A DNA stretch of 49,085 nucleotides from NCBI GenBank assembly GCA_036513075.1, contig DATBZS010000082.1, positions 1-49,085 of the forward strand. The letters are read 5' to 3'. The notes below the pieces were generated by a model. The model was given only the letters and a program-made list of their open reading frames with translations. It had not been told where the DNA came from and ran no database searches. Positions 1 to 9,900 of this stretch are shown one piece after another (within the stretch, counting starts at the first letter, position 1; each line of letters opens with the position of its first letter). This DNA comes from Bog-756 sp036513075 (GTDB taxonomy: Bacteria; Actinomycetota; Acidimicrobiia; Acidimicrobiales; RAAP-2). A program made the position numbers and the translations under genes.

Positions 1-173
1 TCCAGCTGGGCCCGCACGGCCTGGAGGTGCACCCGCCGAGACTTGAGCCCCACCCGATAGCCCGGATTGTCCGTATCGGCAATTTCAGTCGACAGGTCCC
101 CGAGCGACCCGTCCAACAGGTCACGCAGCTCGGTGGCCTCGTCCTCGGTCAGTGTCAGATGCATGTGGTCCAT
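1..173 (-). CDS. Small conserved hypothetical protein (C-terminus off the left edge)
   Basis: The reverse strand reads MDHMHLTLTEDEATELRDLL and continues through a motif STEIADTDNPGYR to the window edge without a stop, giving 57 codons. A second in-frame ATG lies three codons in (start at 164) and may be the true start, since MHLTLTEDEA is a natural beginning. The acidic helix followed by an (E)IADTDNP motif and a basic stretch is typical of short uncharacterised actinobacterial proteins, but I cannot assign a function. It diverges from the SDR gene at 366 across about 190 bases. Confidence 0.7.
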   Translation of the reverse strand, partial: MDHMHLTLTEDEATELRDLLDGSLGDLSTEIADTDNPGYRVGLKSRRVHLQAVRAQL

Positions 174-365
174 TTTCTCGGTGCGGGCGTGCCAGCGCTG
201 GACACCTAGTCATCGTCACCCTTCCCGCCAACGCCAGACAGGGGCGAAGGTCCCAAAAGGCGGGACCCACGCTCACCGGATGGGGCCGTGTGCGGGCCGG
301 TCAGAGAATCGGCATGGCCGGTCGCTCGATTGACACCCACGGTTCCGACCCGATAGACGAGTGCG

Positions 366-1145
366 ATGATTCTCGAAGGCAAGACCGTACTGGTGACCGG
401 CGTGGGCGGAGGACTCGGACGGGAGTGCGCCGCCTCCGCCCTGCGCGACGGAGCGAACGTGGTGATCGCCGCCCGATCCGCCGATGCCTTGGCGACCATC
501 GCCGGTGAGCTCGACCCGAGCGGTGAGCGGGTGGCCTCCCAGGTGACCGACATCACCGACGCCGACTCGTGCGACGCCCTGGTGGTGCTGGCCAAGGAGC
601 GCTTCGGCACCGTCGACGCCCTGGTCCAGGTGGCCGCCTTCGAGAACGCCTGGGGCGGGCTCTACGACATGAAGTTCGAGGACTGGCGGTCCGCCTTCGA
701 GACCAACGTGCTCGGGGCTATCAACGTCATCCGTCCCGCGGCGGCGGCCATGCGGGAGAGCGGCGGCGGGGCCGTGGTCCTCATCGGGTCACAGTCGATG
801 TTCGCCCCGCAGATGCCCCAGGGCGGGTATGCGGCGTCCAAGAGCGCCCTGCTGTCGGCCATGTACTACCTGTGTGACGAGCTCGGGCCGGACAACATCC
901 GCTGCAACATGGTGATCCCCTCGTGGATGTGGGGTCCTCCGGTCGAGATGCTCATGAACTGGCGGGCCAAGAACGAGGACAAGACAGTCGACCAGGCCCT
1001 CGACGACGTGGTGGGCAAGTTCCCCCTCCGTCGGATGACCGAGGACGGCGAGGTGGCCGACGTGGTCGCCTTCTTTGCCTCCGACCATGCCAAGGCCGTC
1101 ACCGGTCAGTACCTGCTGGTCAACTCGGGTGAGATGTTCCGGTGA
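366..1145 (+). CDS. SDR-family NAD(P)-dependent oxidoreductase
   Basis: A 259-residue classical-length short-chain dehydrogenase/reductase. The cofactor motif TGVGGGLG is at residues 11-18, the catalytic serine is in GSQSM (about 142-144), and the YAASK motif gives Tyr155 and Lys159. The usual NNAG stretch is replaced by VQVAAFE around residue 90. It probably oxidises a secondary alcohol or reduces a ketone in lipid or xenobiotic breakdown; the substrate cannot be read from sequence. Its stop overlaps the next gene's GTG start (GTGA), so the two are translationally coupled. A weak TAGACG box sits six bases before the ATG, suggesting a leaderless transcript. Confidence 0.92.
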   Translation: MILEGKTVLVTGVGGGLGRECAASALRDGANVVIAARSADALATIAGELDPSGERVASQVTDITDADSCDALVVLAKERFGTVDALVQVAAFENAWGGLYDMKFEDWRSAFETNVLGAINVIRPAAAAMRESGGGAVVLIGSQSMFAPQMPQGGYAASKSALLSAMYYLCDELGPDNIRCNMVIPSWMWGPPVEMLMNWRAKNEDKTVDQALDDVVGKFPLRRMTEDGEVADVVAFFASDHAKAVTGQYLLVNSGEMFR

Positions 1146-2218
1146 GCGCCCCCAAGCGGGTCGCCGTCTGGGGTACCGGGTTCGTGGGGCGGATGGTGAT
1201 CCCCGAGATCGTGAAGCACCCGCTGTTCGAGCTGGTCGGCGTCGGGGTGTCCAATCCGGACAAGGTGGGCAAGGACGTCGGGTTGATCTGTGGGGACGAA
1301 CCCATCGGGATCCTCGCCACCGACGACATCGACGCCCTGATCGACCTCGCCCCCGACGCGCTCGTGCACTACGGGCCGACGGCGGCCAAGGCCGACGTCA
1401 ACATCGCGCAGATCGGTGCCTTCCTGCGGGGTGGGATCGACGTGTGTTCGACAGCCATGACCCCGTGGGTGTGGCCACACATGACCCAGAACCCGCCCTC
1501 GTGGATCGACCCCATCACCGAGGCGTGCGAGGCCGGCGGTGCCTCGTGCTTCACCACGGGCATCGACCCCGGGTTCGCCAACGACCTGTTCCCCATGACC
1601 CTGATGGGCCTGTGCAGCGAGGTCCGCCAGGTCCGAGCCCTCGAGATCCTCGACTACATCAACTACGAGGGCGACTATGAGGTGGAGATGGGGATCGGCA
1701 TGCCCCCGGAGTACGTCCCCATGCTCGAGCACACCGAGATCCTGGCCATGTCGTGGGGTGGCACAGTGCCCATGATGGCGCACGCCCTCGGCGTCGAGCT
1801 CGACAGCATCACCTCGACCTGGGAGAAGTGGGTCACCCCGACCGCCATCACCACGGCCAAGGGGACCATCGAACCCGGCCAGGTGGCGGCGATCCGATTC
1901 ACCATCAACGGCATCATCGGTGGCCAGGCCCGCATCTGTCTCGAGCACATCAACCGGGTGGGCCAGGACGCCGCCCCCGACTGGCCTCGGGGCACCGAGA
2001 ACGACGTGTACCGCGTGGTGGTCGACGGCACCCCGTCCATCACCCAGGAGACGGCCTTCCGGTTCACCGACGGCTCCGGGCGTGATGCCGCGGCAGCCGG
2101 CTGCCTGGCCACCGGACTCCGGGCCCTCAACGCGGTGCCCTACGTCAACGAGTTGCCGGCCGGTTGGGTGACCGCCCTGGACCTACCGCTGATTCCCGGG
2201 GTCGGCGCCATCCGCTGA
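1142..2218 (+). CDS. DapB-like NAD(P)H-dependent reductase (amine dehydrogenase type)
   Basis: A 358-residue protein with an N-terminal Rossmann fold (VAVWGTGFVG, residues 6-15) of the kind seen in dihydrodipicolinate-reductase N-terminal and 2,4-diaminopentanoate dehydrogenase-like proteins. It is followed by a substrate domain containing TTGIDPGFANDL. Family members are mostly uncharacterised in Actinobacteria and are common in lipid and steroid catabolic neighbourhoods. It starts at GTG, chosen because the codon overlaps the stop of the preceding SDR. It shares an operon with that SDR and probably with the NTF2-like gene 79 bases downstream. It is not a true DapB for lysine synthesis: it is too long and lacks that context. 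Confidence 0.85.
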   Translation: MSAPKRVAVWGTGFVGRMVIPEIVKHPLFELVGVGVSNPDKVGKDVGLICGDEPIGILATDDIDALIDLAPDALVHYGPTAAKADVNIAQIGAFLRGGIDVCSTAMTPWVWPHMTQNPPSWIDPITEACEAGGASCFTTGIDPGFANDLFPMTLMGLCSEVRQVRALEILDYINYEGDYEVEMGIGMPPEYVPMLEHTEILAMSWGGTVPMMAHALGVELDSITSTWEKWVTPTAITTAKGTIEPGQVAAIRFTINGIIGGQARICLEHINRVGQDAAPDWPRGTENDVYRVVVDGTPSITQETAFRFTDGSGRDAAAAGCLATGLRALNAVPYVNELPAGWVTALDLPLIPGVGAIR

Positions 2219-2297
2219 GGGAGACCCTCCGACCCACCTGCCCTTGCCGGTCCCGCTGATGGCGGGATCAGTACCACGAACCCACACAGGAGTTGCG

Positions 2298-2792
2298 ATG
2301 ACACCCGAGGACCTCGTCGAGCTGGAGCTGATCAAGCGCCTGAAGTACCGCTACCTGCGGAGCATCGACCAGAAGCTGTGGGACCTGCTGGAGTCCTGCT
2401 TCGTGCCCGAGGCCACCGCCCGGTACGGCGGCGGGCTCTACGAGTTCTCGAACCGGGCCGACATCATGGTCTTCTGCCGCGAATCGATGGGCGCCACCAC
2501 CTTCCTGTCGAGCCACCGGTGCCACCACCCGGAGATCGACCTGGTCGGTGTCGACGAGGCCACCGGCACCTGGGCCCTCGAGGACACGGTCATCCTCACG
2601 GACTTCGGCCTGACCATCCAGGGGGCGGCCTTCTACGAGGACCGCTACGTGAAGCGGGACGGCGAGTGGAAGATCCTCCACACCGGCTACAAGCGTTCTT
2701 TCGAGGAGCTCATCCCCCGGGCGTCCATCGCCGGGATCAAGCTGACCGCCGAGTGGTGGGCAACCGACGGACGCTCGACCCTCGGGAGCTGA
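2298..2792 (+). CDS. NTF2-like (SnoaL/ketosteroid-isomerase fold) protein
   Basis: A 164-residue single-domain protein whose opening (ELIKRLKYRYLRSIDQKLWD), FVPEATARYGGG and final WKILHTGYKR motif match the SnoaL-like branch of the NTF2 superfamily. Members act as isomerases, dehydratases or hydrolases on small hydrophobic substrates; the exact reaction is unknown here. The ATG at 2298 is chosen over an upstream start because it has a good Shine-Dalgarno (AGGAG, 2288-2292) and gives the family's normal N-terminus. It follows the DapB-like gene in the same direction and converges with the SDR gene on its right. Confidence 0.87.
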   Translation: MTPEDLVELELIKRLKYRYLRSIDQKLWDLLESCFVPEATARYGGGLYEFSNRADIMVFCRESMGATTFLSSHRCHHPEIDLVGVDEATGTWALEDTVILTDFGLTIQGAAFYEDRYVKRDGEWKILHTGYKRSFEELIPRASIAGIKLTAEWWATDGRSTLGS

Positions 2793-2797
2793 GCCGA

Positions 2798-2814
2798 CCG
2801 GCGGGAGCCGCCGG
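2798..2814. terminator. Hairpin between convergent genes
   Basis: CCGGCG-GGAGC-CGCCGG forms a perfect six-base-pair GC stem with a five-base loop between two convergent stop codons. There is no T-run, so it is at best a bidirectional, weak or Rho-assisted terminator. Confidence 0.45.
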
Positions 2815-2823
2815 CGGCGTCAC

Positions 2824-3579
2824 TCAGGACAGGGTGGCCCCGTCGACGCGGATGTCGGCCCCGTTCATGTGGGAGGCCTCGTCGGAGGCGACGTAGGCGA
2901 TGGTGGCGGCGATCCCCTCCGGCGTACCGAATGCACCGAGTGGCATCACCCGGTTGATCAGCTTGGGATTCGCCCCCTCAGGCACCTCGAACGAGGCGGT
3001 AATGGGCGTGTCGATCGCGCCGGGGCTCACACTGTTGCACCGCAGGCCGGATTTGGCGTACTCGACGGCCAGCTCCCGGGTCATGGCCAGCACGCCGCCT
3101 TTGGACGCGCTGTAGGCGAGGGCCCAGGGCTGGCCGGCGTGGGCGGCCGTCGAAGCGATGTTGACGATATTGCCCTTGGTGGCCAGCAGGTGGGGCAGCG
3201 ACTCGCGGCACATCAGGAAGGTTCCGGTCAGGTTGATGCCGATGAGCCGGTTCCACTCGTCGAGAGTGAGCTCGTGGGAGTGGCCGAACGACAGCACCCC
3301 GGCCACGTTGACCACCACGTCGAGCGAGCCGAGGGTGTCGACGGCTCCCGACACGATGGCCTTGACCCCGTCCTCGGAGGACACGTCGCCCGGGCGGGTC
3401 ACGATCGAGCCGGACAGTCCGGCAGCCTCGGCGGCCACCCCGTCGAGTGCTGCGGCATTGACGTCGACGGCCACCACGGCCGCACCCTCGGCGGCCAGCC
3501 GGAGGGCCGTCGCCCGGCCGATACCGGAGGCGCCTCCCGTCAGCAGCACGTGTTTTCCATCGAATCGCTCCAAAGTCAT
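2824..3579 (-). CDS. SDR-family oxidoreductase
   Basis: A 251-residue classical SDR with TGGASGIG (residues 14-21), NVAG (91-94), the catalytic Ser143 in NIASTAA and the YSASK motif (Tyr156, Lys160), all intact. The PGAIDTPIT segment is typical of the family. The ATG at 3579 is used because it precedes the canonical FDGKHVLLTGG opening and has a TACAGT box six bases upstream. The open frame continues 46 codons further upstream but looks non-coding there. Its neighbours suggest a role in the same catabolic cluster; the substrate is unknown. Confidence 0.92.
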   Translation of the reverse strand: MTLERFDGKHVLLTGGASGIGRATALRLAAEGAAVVAVDVNAAALDGVAAEAAGLSGSIVTRPGDVSSEDGVKAIVSGAVDTLGSLDVVVNVAGVLSFGHSHELTLDEWNRLIGINLTGTFLMCRESLPHLLATKGNIVNIASTAAHAGQPWALAYSASKGGVLAMTRELAVEYAKSGLRCNSVSPGAIDTPITASFEVPEGANPKLINRVMPLGAFGTPEGIAATIAYVASDEASHMNGADIRVDGATLS

Positions 3580-3585
3580 GGCGGC

Positions 3586-3591
3586 ACTGTA
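3586..3591 (-). promoter_or_regulatory. -10 box of a leaderless promoter for the SDR gene
   Basis: TACAGT on the minus strand is followed by exactly six bases (GCCGCC) and the ATG. No Shine-Dalgarno is present, so transcription probably starts at the start codon. Confidence 0.5.
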
Positions 3592-3741
3592 GGACGGATC
3601 GACAGGGTGGGTGCCCGGTCGCCCGGGTCCCGACGACATCGGCGACTCCGGCACCAACCCCTCCGGCTGACCGGCGTGCAAGGCTGGGCCGGGCCGATCG
3701 GCGCGCTGTACCGTCACGCTGACTGCAAAGTCGAGGTTCCC

Positions 3742-4542
3742 ATGCCCACCACCTACGTCAACGGGGTCGACCTGGCCTATGAGCTGTCCGGCTCGGGACC
3801 GCGTCTGGTGCTGCTCAACGGTTCAGGCATGACGATGGAATCCGGACGGCCCCTCCTCGACCTGGTCGGCCGGGGGGTCACCCTGCTCGCCTTCGACCAG
3901 CGGGGACTCGGCGCGTCTGGGCCCGCTCCCGGGCCCTATGGCATGGCCACCTGCGCGGCCGACGTCCTCGGACTGCTCGATGCCCTCGGCTGGGACAGCG
4001 CCCGGGTGGTCGGCGTCAGCTTCGGTGGAATGGTGGCCCAGGAACTAGCCGTCACCTCCCCTGGTCGGGTGGAGCGGCTCGCCCTCCTGTGCACGTCCCC
4101 AGGTGGGGCCGGCGGTTCGTCCTATCCGCTCCACGAGCTCGAGGAACTCGACCCCGACAGTCGGGCAGCCGTGCGGCGGACCCTGCTCGACGACCGGTTC
4201 GACGACGCATGGCTCGACGCCCATCCCGGCGACCGGGCCTTCGTCGAGTTCATGGTCCGCCGCGACATCGACGAGGGTCCGGCGGTCCTGGCCGGTCGGC
4301 GGGCCCAGCTCGAGGCTCGACGCGGCCATGACGTCTGGGACCGGCTCGGGGCGGTCGACTGCCCCACGTTCGTCGGCTGCGGGCGGTTCGACCCGATCGC
4401 CCCCATGGTCAACTCGGAAGCCATCGCCTCGAAGATCCGCGGAGCTGAGCTCCACGCCTACGACGGTGGTCACGCATTCTTCGTCCAGGACCCGGCGGCC
4501 CTGCCCGACATCCAAGCCTTCCTCACCTCCGAGAATCAATGA
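3742..4542 (+). CDS. Alpha/beta-fold hydrolase
   Basis: A 266-residue alpha/beta hydrolase. The nucleophile elbow GVSFGG places the catalytic Ser at 93, the acid is probably Asp in GRFDPIAP, and the base is His in DGGHAFF near the C-terminus. An oxyanion-side LNGSGM motif is at residues 25-30. It resembles 3-oxoadipate enol-lactonase and general esterase branches and acts in the cytoplasm on an unknown ester or lactone. The frame is open far upstream, but homology-like sequence begins at this ATG. The stop overlaps the next gene's start (ATGA), so the two are coupled. Confidence 0.9.
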   Translation: MPTTYVNGVDLAYELSGSGPRLVLLNGSGMTMESGRPLLDLVGRGVTLLAFDQRGLGASGPAPGPYGMATCAADVLGLLDALGWDSARVVGVSFGGMVAQELAVTSPGRVERLALLCTSPGGAGGSSYPLHELEELDPDSRAAVRRTLLDDRFDDAWLDAHPGDRAFVEFMVRRDIDEGPAVLAGRRAQLEARRGHDVWDRLGAVDCPTFVGCGRFDPIAPMVNSEAIASKIRGAELHAYDGGHAFFVQDPAALPDIQAFLTSENQ

Positions 4543-5702
4543 ACGACGTCGACCGGGGGCACACCCTGGACGATGTCCCCGTCTCGGGCCGGTGTGACGG
4601 TCGGTTCGCCGCGGTGGGCGACGCGTTCCGGGACAACTTCGCCGACCAGGGGGAGGTCGGCGCCGCGGTGGCCGTCTTCGTCGACGGCGCGTTGGCGGTC
4701 GACCTGGTCGGCGGGTGGGCCGATGCGGCCCTGACCCGCGAGTGGGGGCCGGAGACCCTGGTCGACGTGTACTCGGTCGGCAAGGCTCTGGTCGCACTCC
4801 TGGCACTGCAGCTGGTCGACCACGGTCGGCTCGGCCTCGACGACCCGGTGGCCTCGGTGTGGCCCGAGTTCAGGTGGGGCGGCAAGGCGGGCGCCACGGT
4901 CCGCCATGCCCTGTGCCACCGGGCAGGGGTGCCCGCCATCCGCCGGCCGCTGACCGACGAGGACCTGTGGGACTGGGACACCATGACCACCGCGTTGGCC
5001 GCCACCGAGGCTTGGTGGGAGCCGGGAACCCGCCACGCCTACCACACCAACACCTACGGCCACCTGGTGGGCGAGCTGGTCAGACGGGTGGAGGGCGACC
5101 TGCCGGGCGCCCGCCTCGCAGCACTGGCCGGGCCGCTCGGCGCCGACGTCTGGTGCGGTCTACCGGCGCGGGAGCAGGTCCGCTGTGCCGACGTGATCTG
5201 GGCGTTCGGTGATTCGACGCCGGTGGTGGACTACACCGGGATGACAGGGGACGATCTGATGGTGAACATGGGCTACGTCAACCCGCCGGGATACTCCTCG
5301 ATGGGCGTGGTGAACACCGCTGCGTGGCGGTCGGCCGAAATTCCGTCGACCAATACCCACGCCACGGCCGCTGGGGTGGCCCGCATCTACCGGGCCCTGC
5401 TGGAGCCGGGCCGCCTGCTCTCACCGGGCCTGCTGGCCGAGGCCACATCCGCCCAGTCGGTGGGCTACTGCCCGGTACTCGACGAGGAGGCCACCTTCGG
5501 GCTCGGGTTCACACCGACCACCTCAAGGCGCCCGTTCGGCCCCAATCCGTCGTCCTTCGGCCACTTCGGGACCGGCGGCGCGGTCGGCTTCGCCGACCCC
5601 GACGCCGGCGTGGCGTTCGGGTACGTCATGAACCACGTCATCCCCCGCTGGCAGTCCACCCGGAACCGGTCGCTCATCGACGCTCTCTACGCCTGCCTCT
5701 GA
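4539..5702 (+). CDS. Serine beta-lactamase-like hydrolase (EstB/class C fold)
   Basis: A 387-residue cytoplasmic protein with the beta-lactamase/PBP-transpeptidase fold. The Ser-x-x-Lys motif is SVGK (Ser79, Lys82), a Tyr-x-Asn-type motif occurs in YHTNTYG, and HFGTGG near residue 345 replaces the KTG box. No signal peptide is visible, so antibiotic resistance is unlikely. Such proteins usually hydrolyse small esters. It is coupled by ATGA overlap to the alpha/beta hydrolase, so the two probably act on related substrates. Confidence 0.88.
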   Translation: MNDVDRGHTLDDVPVSGRCDGRFAAVGDAFRDNFADQGEVGAAVAVFVDGALAVDLVGGWADAALTREWGPETLVDVYSVGKALVALLALQLVDHGRLGLDDPVASVWPEFRWGGKAGATVRHALCHRAGVPAIRRPLTDEDLWDWDTMTTALAATEAWWEPGTRHAYHTNTYGHLVGELVRRVEGDLPGARLAALAGPLGADVWCGLPAREQVRCADVIWAFGDSTPVVDYTGMTGDDLMVNMGYVNPPGYSSMGVVNTAAWRSAEIPSTNTHATAAGVARIYRALLEPGRLLSPGLLAEATSAQSVGYCPVLDEEATFGLGFTPTTSRRPFGPNPSSFGHFGTGGAVGFADPDAGVAFGYVMNHVIPRWQSTRNRSLIDALYACL

Positions 5703-5781
5703 ACAAACGGACCGGTCGGCGGCCGGGTCAGGTCGACGGCACAGCCGTCTGGCAGTCTGTCGGCGTGCGCGAGGCAAGGCC

Positions 5782-6960
5782 ATGAGGATCATCCACACGA
5801 GCGACTGGCACATCGGCCGGCGGTTCGAGCGCGAGTCTCTAGAGGACGACCAGCGGTCCTTCCTCACCTGGTTGGCCGAACTGGTGGCCGCCGAGCGGGT
5901 CGACCTGGTGGTGGTGGCCGGCGACGTCTACGACCGCTCTCAGCCATCCGAGGACGCGGTGGCGATCCTCGACGGTGGCCTCGACGCACTGTGTACCGCC
6001 GGTGCCCAGGTGGCCATGATCTCGGGCAACCACGACAGCGCACGACGACTCGGCTTCGGCGCCGGACGGCAGGCCCTCGGCGGGGTCCACGTGTTCGCCG
6101 ACGACCGGCGCCCACCCGTCCCGCGGGTCGTGACAGCCGGAGACGAGCACGTGGCGCTGGTGGCGGTCCCGTTCCTCGACCCCCACGTGGCCACAGCCCC
6201 CCACCCGGCCGACGACGGGACCGTCCGTCCGGCCACCCACCAGAACGTGCTGGCCGACGCCCTCGATGCTGGCCGGGCCGCACTGGCCGCCCTCGACCCC
6301 ATGCCCGCCATCGCCGTCGCCCACGCCTACGTTTCGGGTGCCGGGCTATCCGAATCGGAGCGCACACTGGCCATCGGGGGTGCCGACCAGGTGGACCCGG
6401 CCGTGCTCGGTGGCTTCGACTACGTGGCACTCGGGCACCTCCACCGTCCCCAGCGCATCGGTGGGAGCGACACCGTCGCGTACTCGGGCTCGCCCCTTCC
6501 CTACTCCTTCAGCGAGGATCACCCGAAGTCGGTCCGCCTGCTCGAGGTCACCGGTGGCAGGATCGGCGACGTCAGCACCGTGCCGGTGCCCGTCGGCCGC
6601 AAGGTCACCATCCTCACCGGGACGCTTCAGGACCTGCTGACCGACCCCGCCCACGAACGATTCCGCGGACACTGGGTGGCGGCCCGGCTGACCGACGACA
6701 ATGTCCAGACCCAGCCGATGGAGCGCTTACGGGCCCGCTTCCCCCACGCGGTCAGCCTCCGCTACGACAACCCGAGCACGGGGGCAATGGTCGACTTCGG
6801 CGCCACGGGCCCTCCCATCGAGGACCGTTCCGACGAGGACGTCATCCTCGAGTTCCTGGAGGAGGTCCGGGACCGGCCACCGGTCGATTCCGAGCGTGCG
6901 CTGGTTCTCGACGCCCTGGCCGCCGCGCTCGCCGCCACCCAAAGTGAGTCCCGGCCATGA
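5782..6960 (+). CDS. sbcD: SbcCD nuclease subunit D (Mre11-type)
   Basis: A 392-residue calcineurin-like phosphoesterase, the nuclease half of the SbcCD DNA repair complex that cleaves hairpins and DNA ends. Metal-binding motifs are in order: SDWHIG (residues 7-12), AGDVYDR, GNHDS, AHAYVSG and GHLHRP. The C-terminal capping domain is of normal length. The ATG has only a weak upstream purine stretch. It overlaps sbcC by ATGA, the usual operon order, giving coupled synthesis of the two subunits. Confidence 0.96.
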   Translation: MRIIHTSDWHIGRRFERESLEDDQRSFLTWLAELVAAERVDLVVVAGDVYDRSQPSEDAVAILDGGLDALCTAGAQVAMISGNHDSARRLGFGAGRQALGGVHVFADDRRPPVPRVVTAGDEHVALVAVPFLDPHVATAPHPADDGTVRPATHQNVLADALDAGRAALAALDPMPAIAVAHAYVSGAGLSESERTLAIGGADQVDPAVLGGFDYVALGHLHRPQRIGGSDTVAYSGSPLPYSFSEDHPKSVRLLEVTGGRIGDVSTVPVPVGRKVTILTGTLQDLLTDPAHERFRGHWVAARLTDDNVQTQPMERLRARFPHAVSLRYDNPSTGAMVDFGATGPPIEDRSDEDVILEFLEEVRDRPPVDSERALVLDALAAALAATQSESRP

Positions 6961-9900
6961 GGCCTCTCGCCCTCCGGCTGCAGGCGTTCGGGTCCTACGC
7001 CGGCGAGTTCGCCATCGACTTCGCCCGGCTCGGGCGCCACGGGGTGTTCTCGATCACCGGGCCGACCGGTGCGGGCAAGTCGACCATCTTCGACGCCATC
7101 GTCTACGCGCTCTACGACGACCTGCCCGGATTCCGGGTGAACAGCCACATCCGCAGCCAGTTCGCCGACCGCGGCGTTACGACCGCTGTCACCCTCGAGT
7201 TCGAAGCCGACGGGCGGCACTGGGTGCTCACCCGGACGCCTGCGCAGTCCCGGCCGAGTAGCCGGTCGGCCTCAGGGACCGTCGAGGACGCCTCGACGGT
7301 GGTGCTGGAGGAGGCCGGGGTGTCGGGCTCCGCCGTCACCCGCAAGCGTGATGTCGGCGATCGGATCGCCGAGCTGGTCGGACTGGACAAGGCCCAGTTC
7401 GAGCAAGTCGTGCTGATCCCCCAGGGCAAGTTCGAAGAGGTCCTGAAAGCCAAGACGCAGGAGCGGGCCGACCTGCTGGCCAAGCTGTTCCCGGTGGACG
7501 TGTACATCCGGACCACCGAGGCCCTCCGCCAGTTGGCCGCCGAGCGCCGGGAGGCCTTTGAGGCGCTCACCCGGGACCGGGCCGCCACCATGGACCGGAT
7601 GAACGCCGAGGTAGCCGCATTCATGGACCTCGCACCTGACGGGCCGTCGACCGAGGGCAGCGGGGATGCTTCCGCTCCGGGCGACGCCGGCCCGGCGGAG
7701 GTCGGCGCCGTCGACCTCGACAACCTGAACGAGGTACGCGCCGGGCTGGAGGCACTGCTGAAGGCCACCGTGGCTTCGCGGGATCTGGCCGCTACCCGTC
7801 GCGAGGCCACCCGGTCATGGAGGGCCGAAGTCGAGGTCCGGATCGTCCGGTGGCGCCAGTGGCTGGTCGACACGGACGGGGCACGGGCGTTCCCCGAGCA
7901 GGAGGCTGCCGATGTGAACACGGCCCGGGATCTCGACCGTGCCGCCAAGGTGGCGACCCTGGGCGGCACGTTGGGTGGCTGGCGCGAGGCCGTGATGCGC
8001 GAGGCGACGTTGACAGCCGGGCAGGAGGGCCTACGGACCGTCGTCGACGCCCACTGGGTCGACACCTACGACGCCTCCGCCCTTGACACTCCCGCCTCCG
8101 CCGCCCGCCTCGCCGCCGGCGTCGCCACTGACGCCACCGCCCTGGAACTGGCCGACGCCGCCTTCGGCGACCTCGAGGCCAGGTTCAGGGTCCTCGAGTC
8201 GGACGAGGCCGACCTCACCGCCCGCACCACCGCCCTCGCTGTGACCGCCGAAGCCAAGGCAGTAACCACCGTGCTGCGCCAGACCGCCGAGGCCGCGTCG
8301 GCCGCCTCCGCTGACCGGGTGGGCGCCCGGCCCGAGGCGGTGGCCGTCGTCGAGCGACTCGAGCGCGACCGAGCCGCGCTGCGCGCCCGCAACGAGGCCG
8401 AGCAGCGGTTGGCCCGACTCGGCGATCAGTTCGCGTCGGCGACCACGGCCGATCAGCAGGCCGCGGCGCGCCTGATCGAGCTGCGTGGGACGTGGCAAGC
8501 CGGGTTGGCCGGTCGGTTGGCGGAGCACCTGGTCGACGGTCGGCCCTGCCCGACCTGTGGAGCCACCGACCATCCGGACCCGGCCACGCTCACCGCCGAT
8601 GCACCCGGCGACGACGAGCTCGACGCCGCTGAGGCGGGGTCGGTCGCCCGGGGTGAAGAGCGCCACCGCCTCGAGGTCCAGCTGGGGGAGGCCCGGGGCA
8701 CTCTCGAGTCGATCGCCGTGGTCGACGACGTCCCGGGCCTCGACGGCAAGCTGGCCACTGCCCGGACCGCGCTCGAAGCGATCGAGGTGGCGGCCGCCGA
8801 CCAGGCCGCCCAACGCGCCGAGGTGGAGCGGTTGGTCGCCCTCGAGGCGACCATGGTGGATGACATCGCCCGACAGCGCTCCCTCCTCGACGGCCTGTCG
8901 GGCGCGCTGGCCGAGCGGCGGTCCCGGTGGACGGCCGACCGGGACGCGTTCGTGAACGAGCACGGTGCGCTCGCTTCCACAGCCGACCGGGCGACCCGAT
9001 TGGCATCGTTGGCCGCGGCCATCGACTCCCTGGCGACCAACCTCGAGTCGCTGGCATCGGCCGGGTCGGCCCGGGCCGAGCACCTGGTCGCCCTGGCGGG
9101 CCCCATGACCGAGTTCGGCGTCGACGAGCCGGCCGCGCTCGAGCAGTGGGCCCGGACGCCCGGACAGATGGAGGCGACCAAACTCGAGCTGGCCCACCGG
9201 GCCGAGCACCGGCGCGAGGTCACTGCACGCATCGACGCCTACGTGGCCGACGGGGGGCCGGAGGAAGAGCCGGATCCGGCACCCGCCGTCGAAGCCGAGC
9301 GCGACGCAGCAGCGGCCCACGACGACCTGGTGGGCCGGGCGGCGGCCATGGTGGCCCGCCTCGAGTCGGTCGACGCAGCAGCCACCGGGCTGGGTGAGAG
9401 GTCCGAACTCATCGCCGCGGCCTTGGTGGCCAAGGAGGAAGCCGACACCCTGGCCGGACTGTGTGCCGGACTCGGCAGCGGACCCGACACCTCACGGCTG
9501 TCCCTCAAGAACTGGGTCCTCGCCTACTACCTCCGCCAGGTGCTGGCCCATGCCAACCGGCGCCTGCACACCATGACCAACGGCCGGTACGCGCTGGACC
9601 TGAGCGGCGAGCACGCCGACGGCCGGCGGCCCTGGGGGCTCGACATCTCGGTCCGCGACGCCGAGACCGGGCAGTCCCGGCCCGCCACCACCCTCTCGGG
9701 CGGCGAGACGTTCATGGCCGCCCTGTCCCTTGCCCTCGGACTGGCCGACGTGGTGTCGGCCGGGTCCAACTACTCCATCGGCGCCCTGTTCGTCGACGAG
9801 GGCTTCGGGTCGCTCGACGGGGACTCGCTCGACACGGTGATCGAGGTCCTCCGCTCGCTCCAGGACGGCGGCAGGATGGTCGGGGTGATCAGCCACGTCC

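Noticed and set aside
2869..4542. 557-codon frame that extends the alpha/beta hydrolase upstream
   Set aside because: The extra 291 codons are antisense to the SDR gene; the hydrolase domain begins at 3742.
8031..9320. 429-codon minus-strand frame inside sbcC
   Set aside because: Shadow of a GC-rich coiled-coil gene; no domain or ribosome site.
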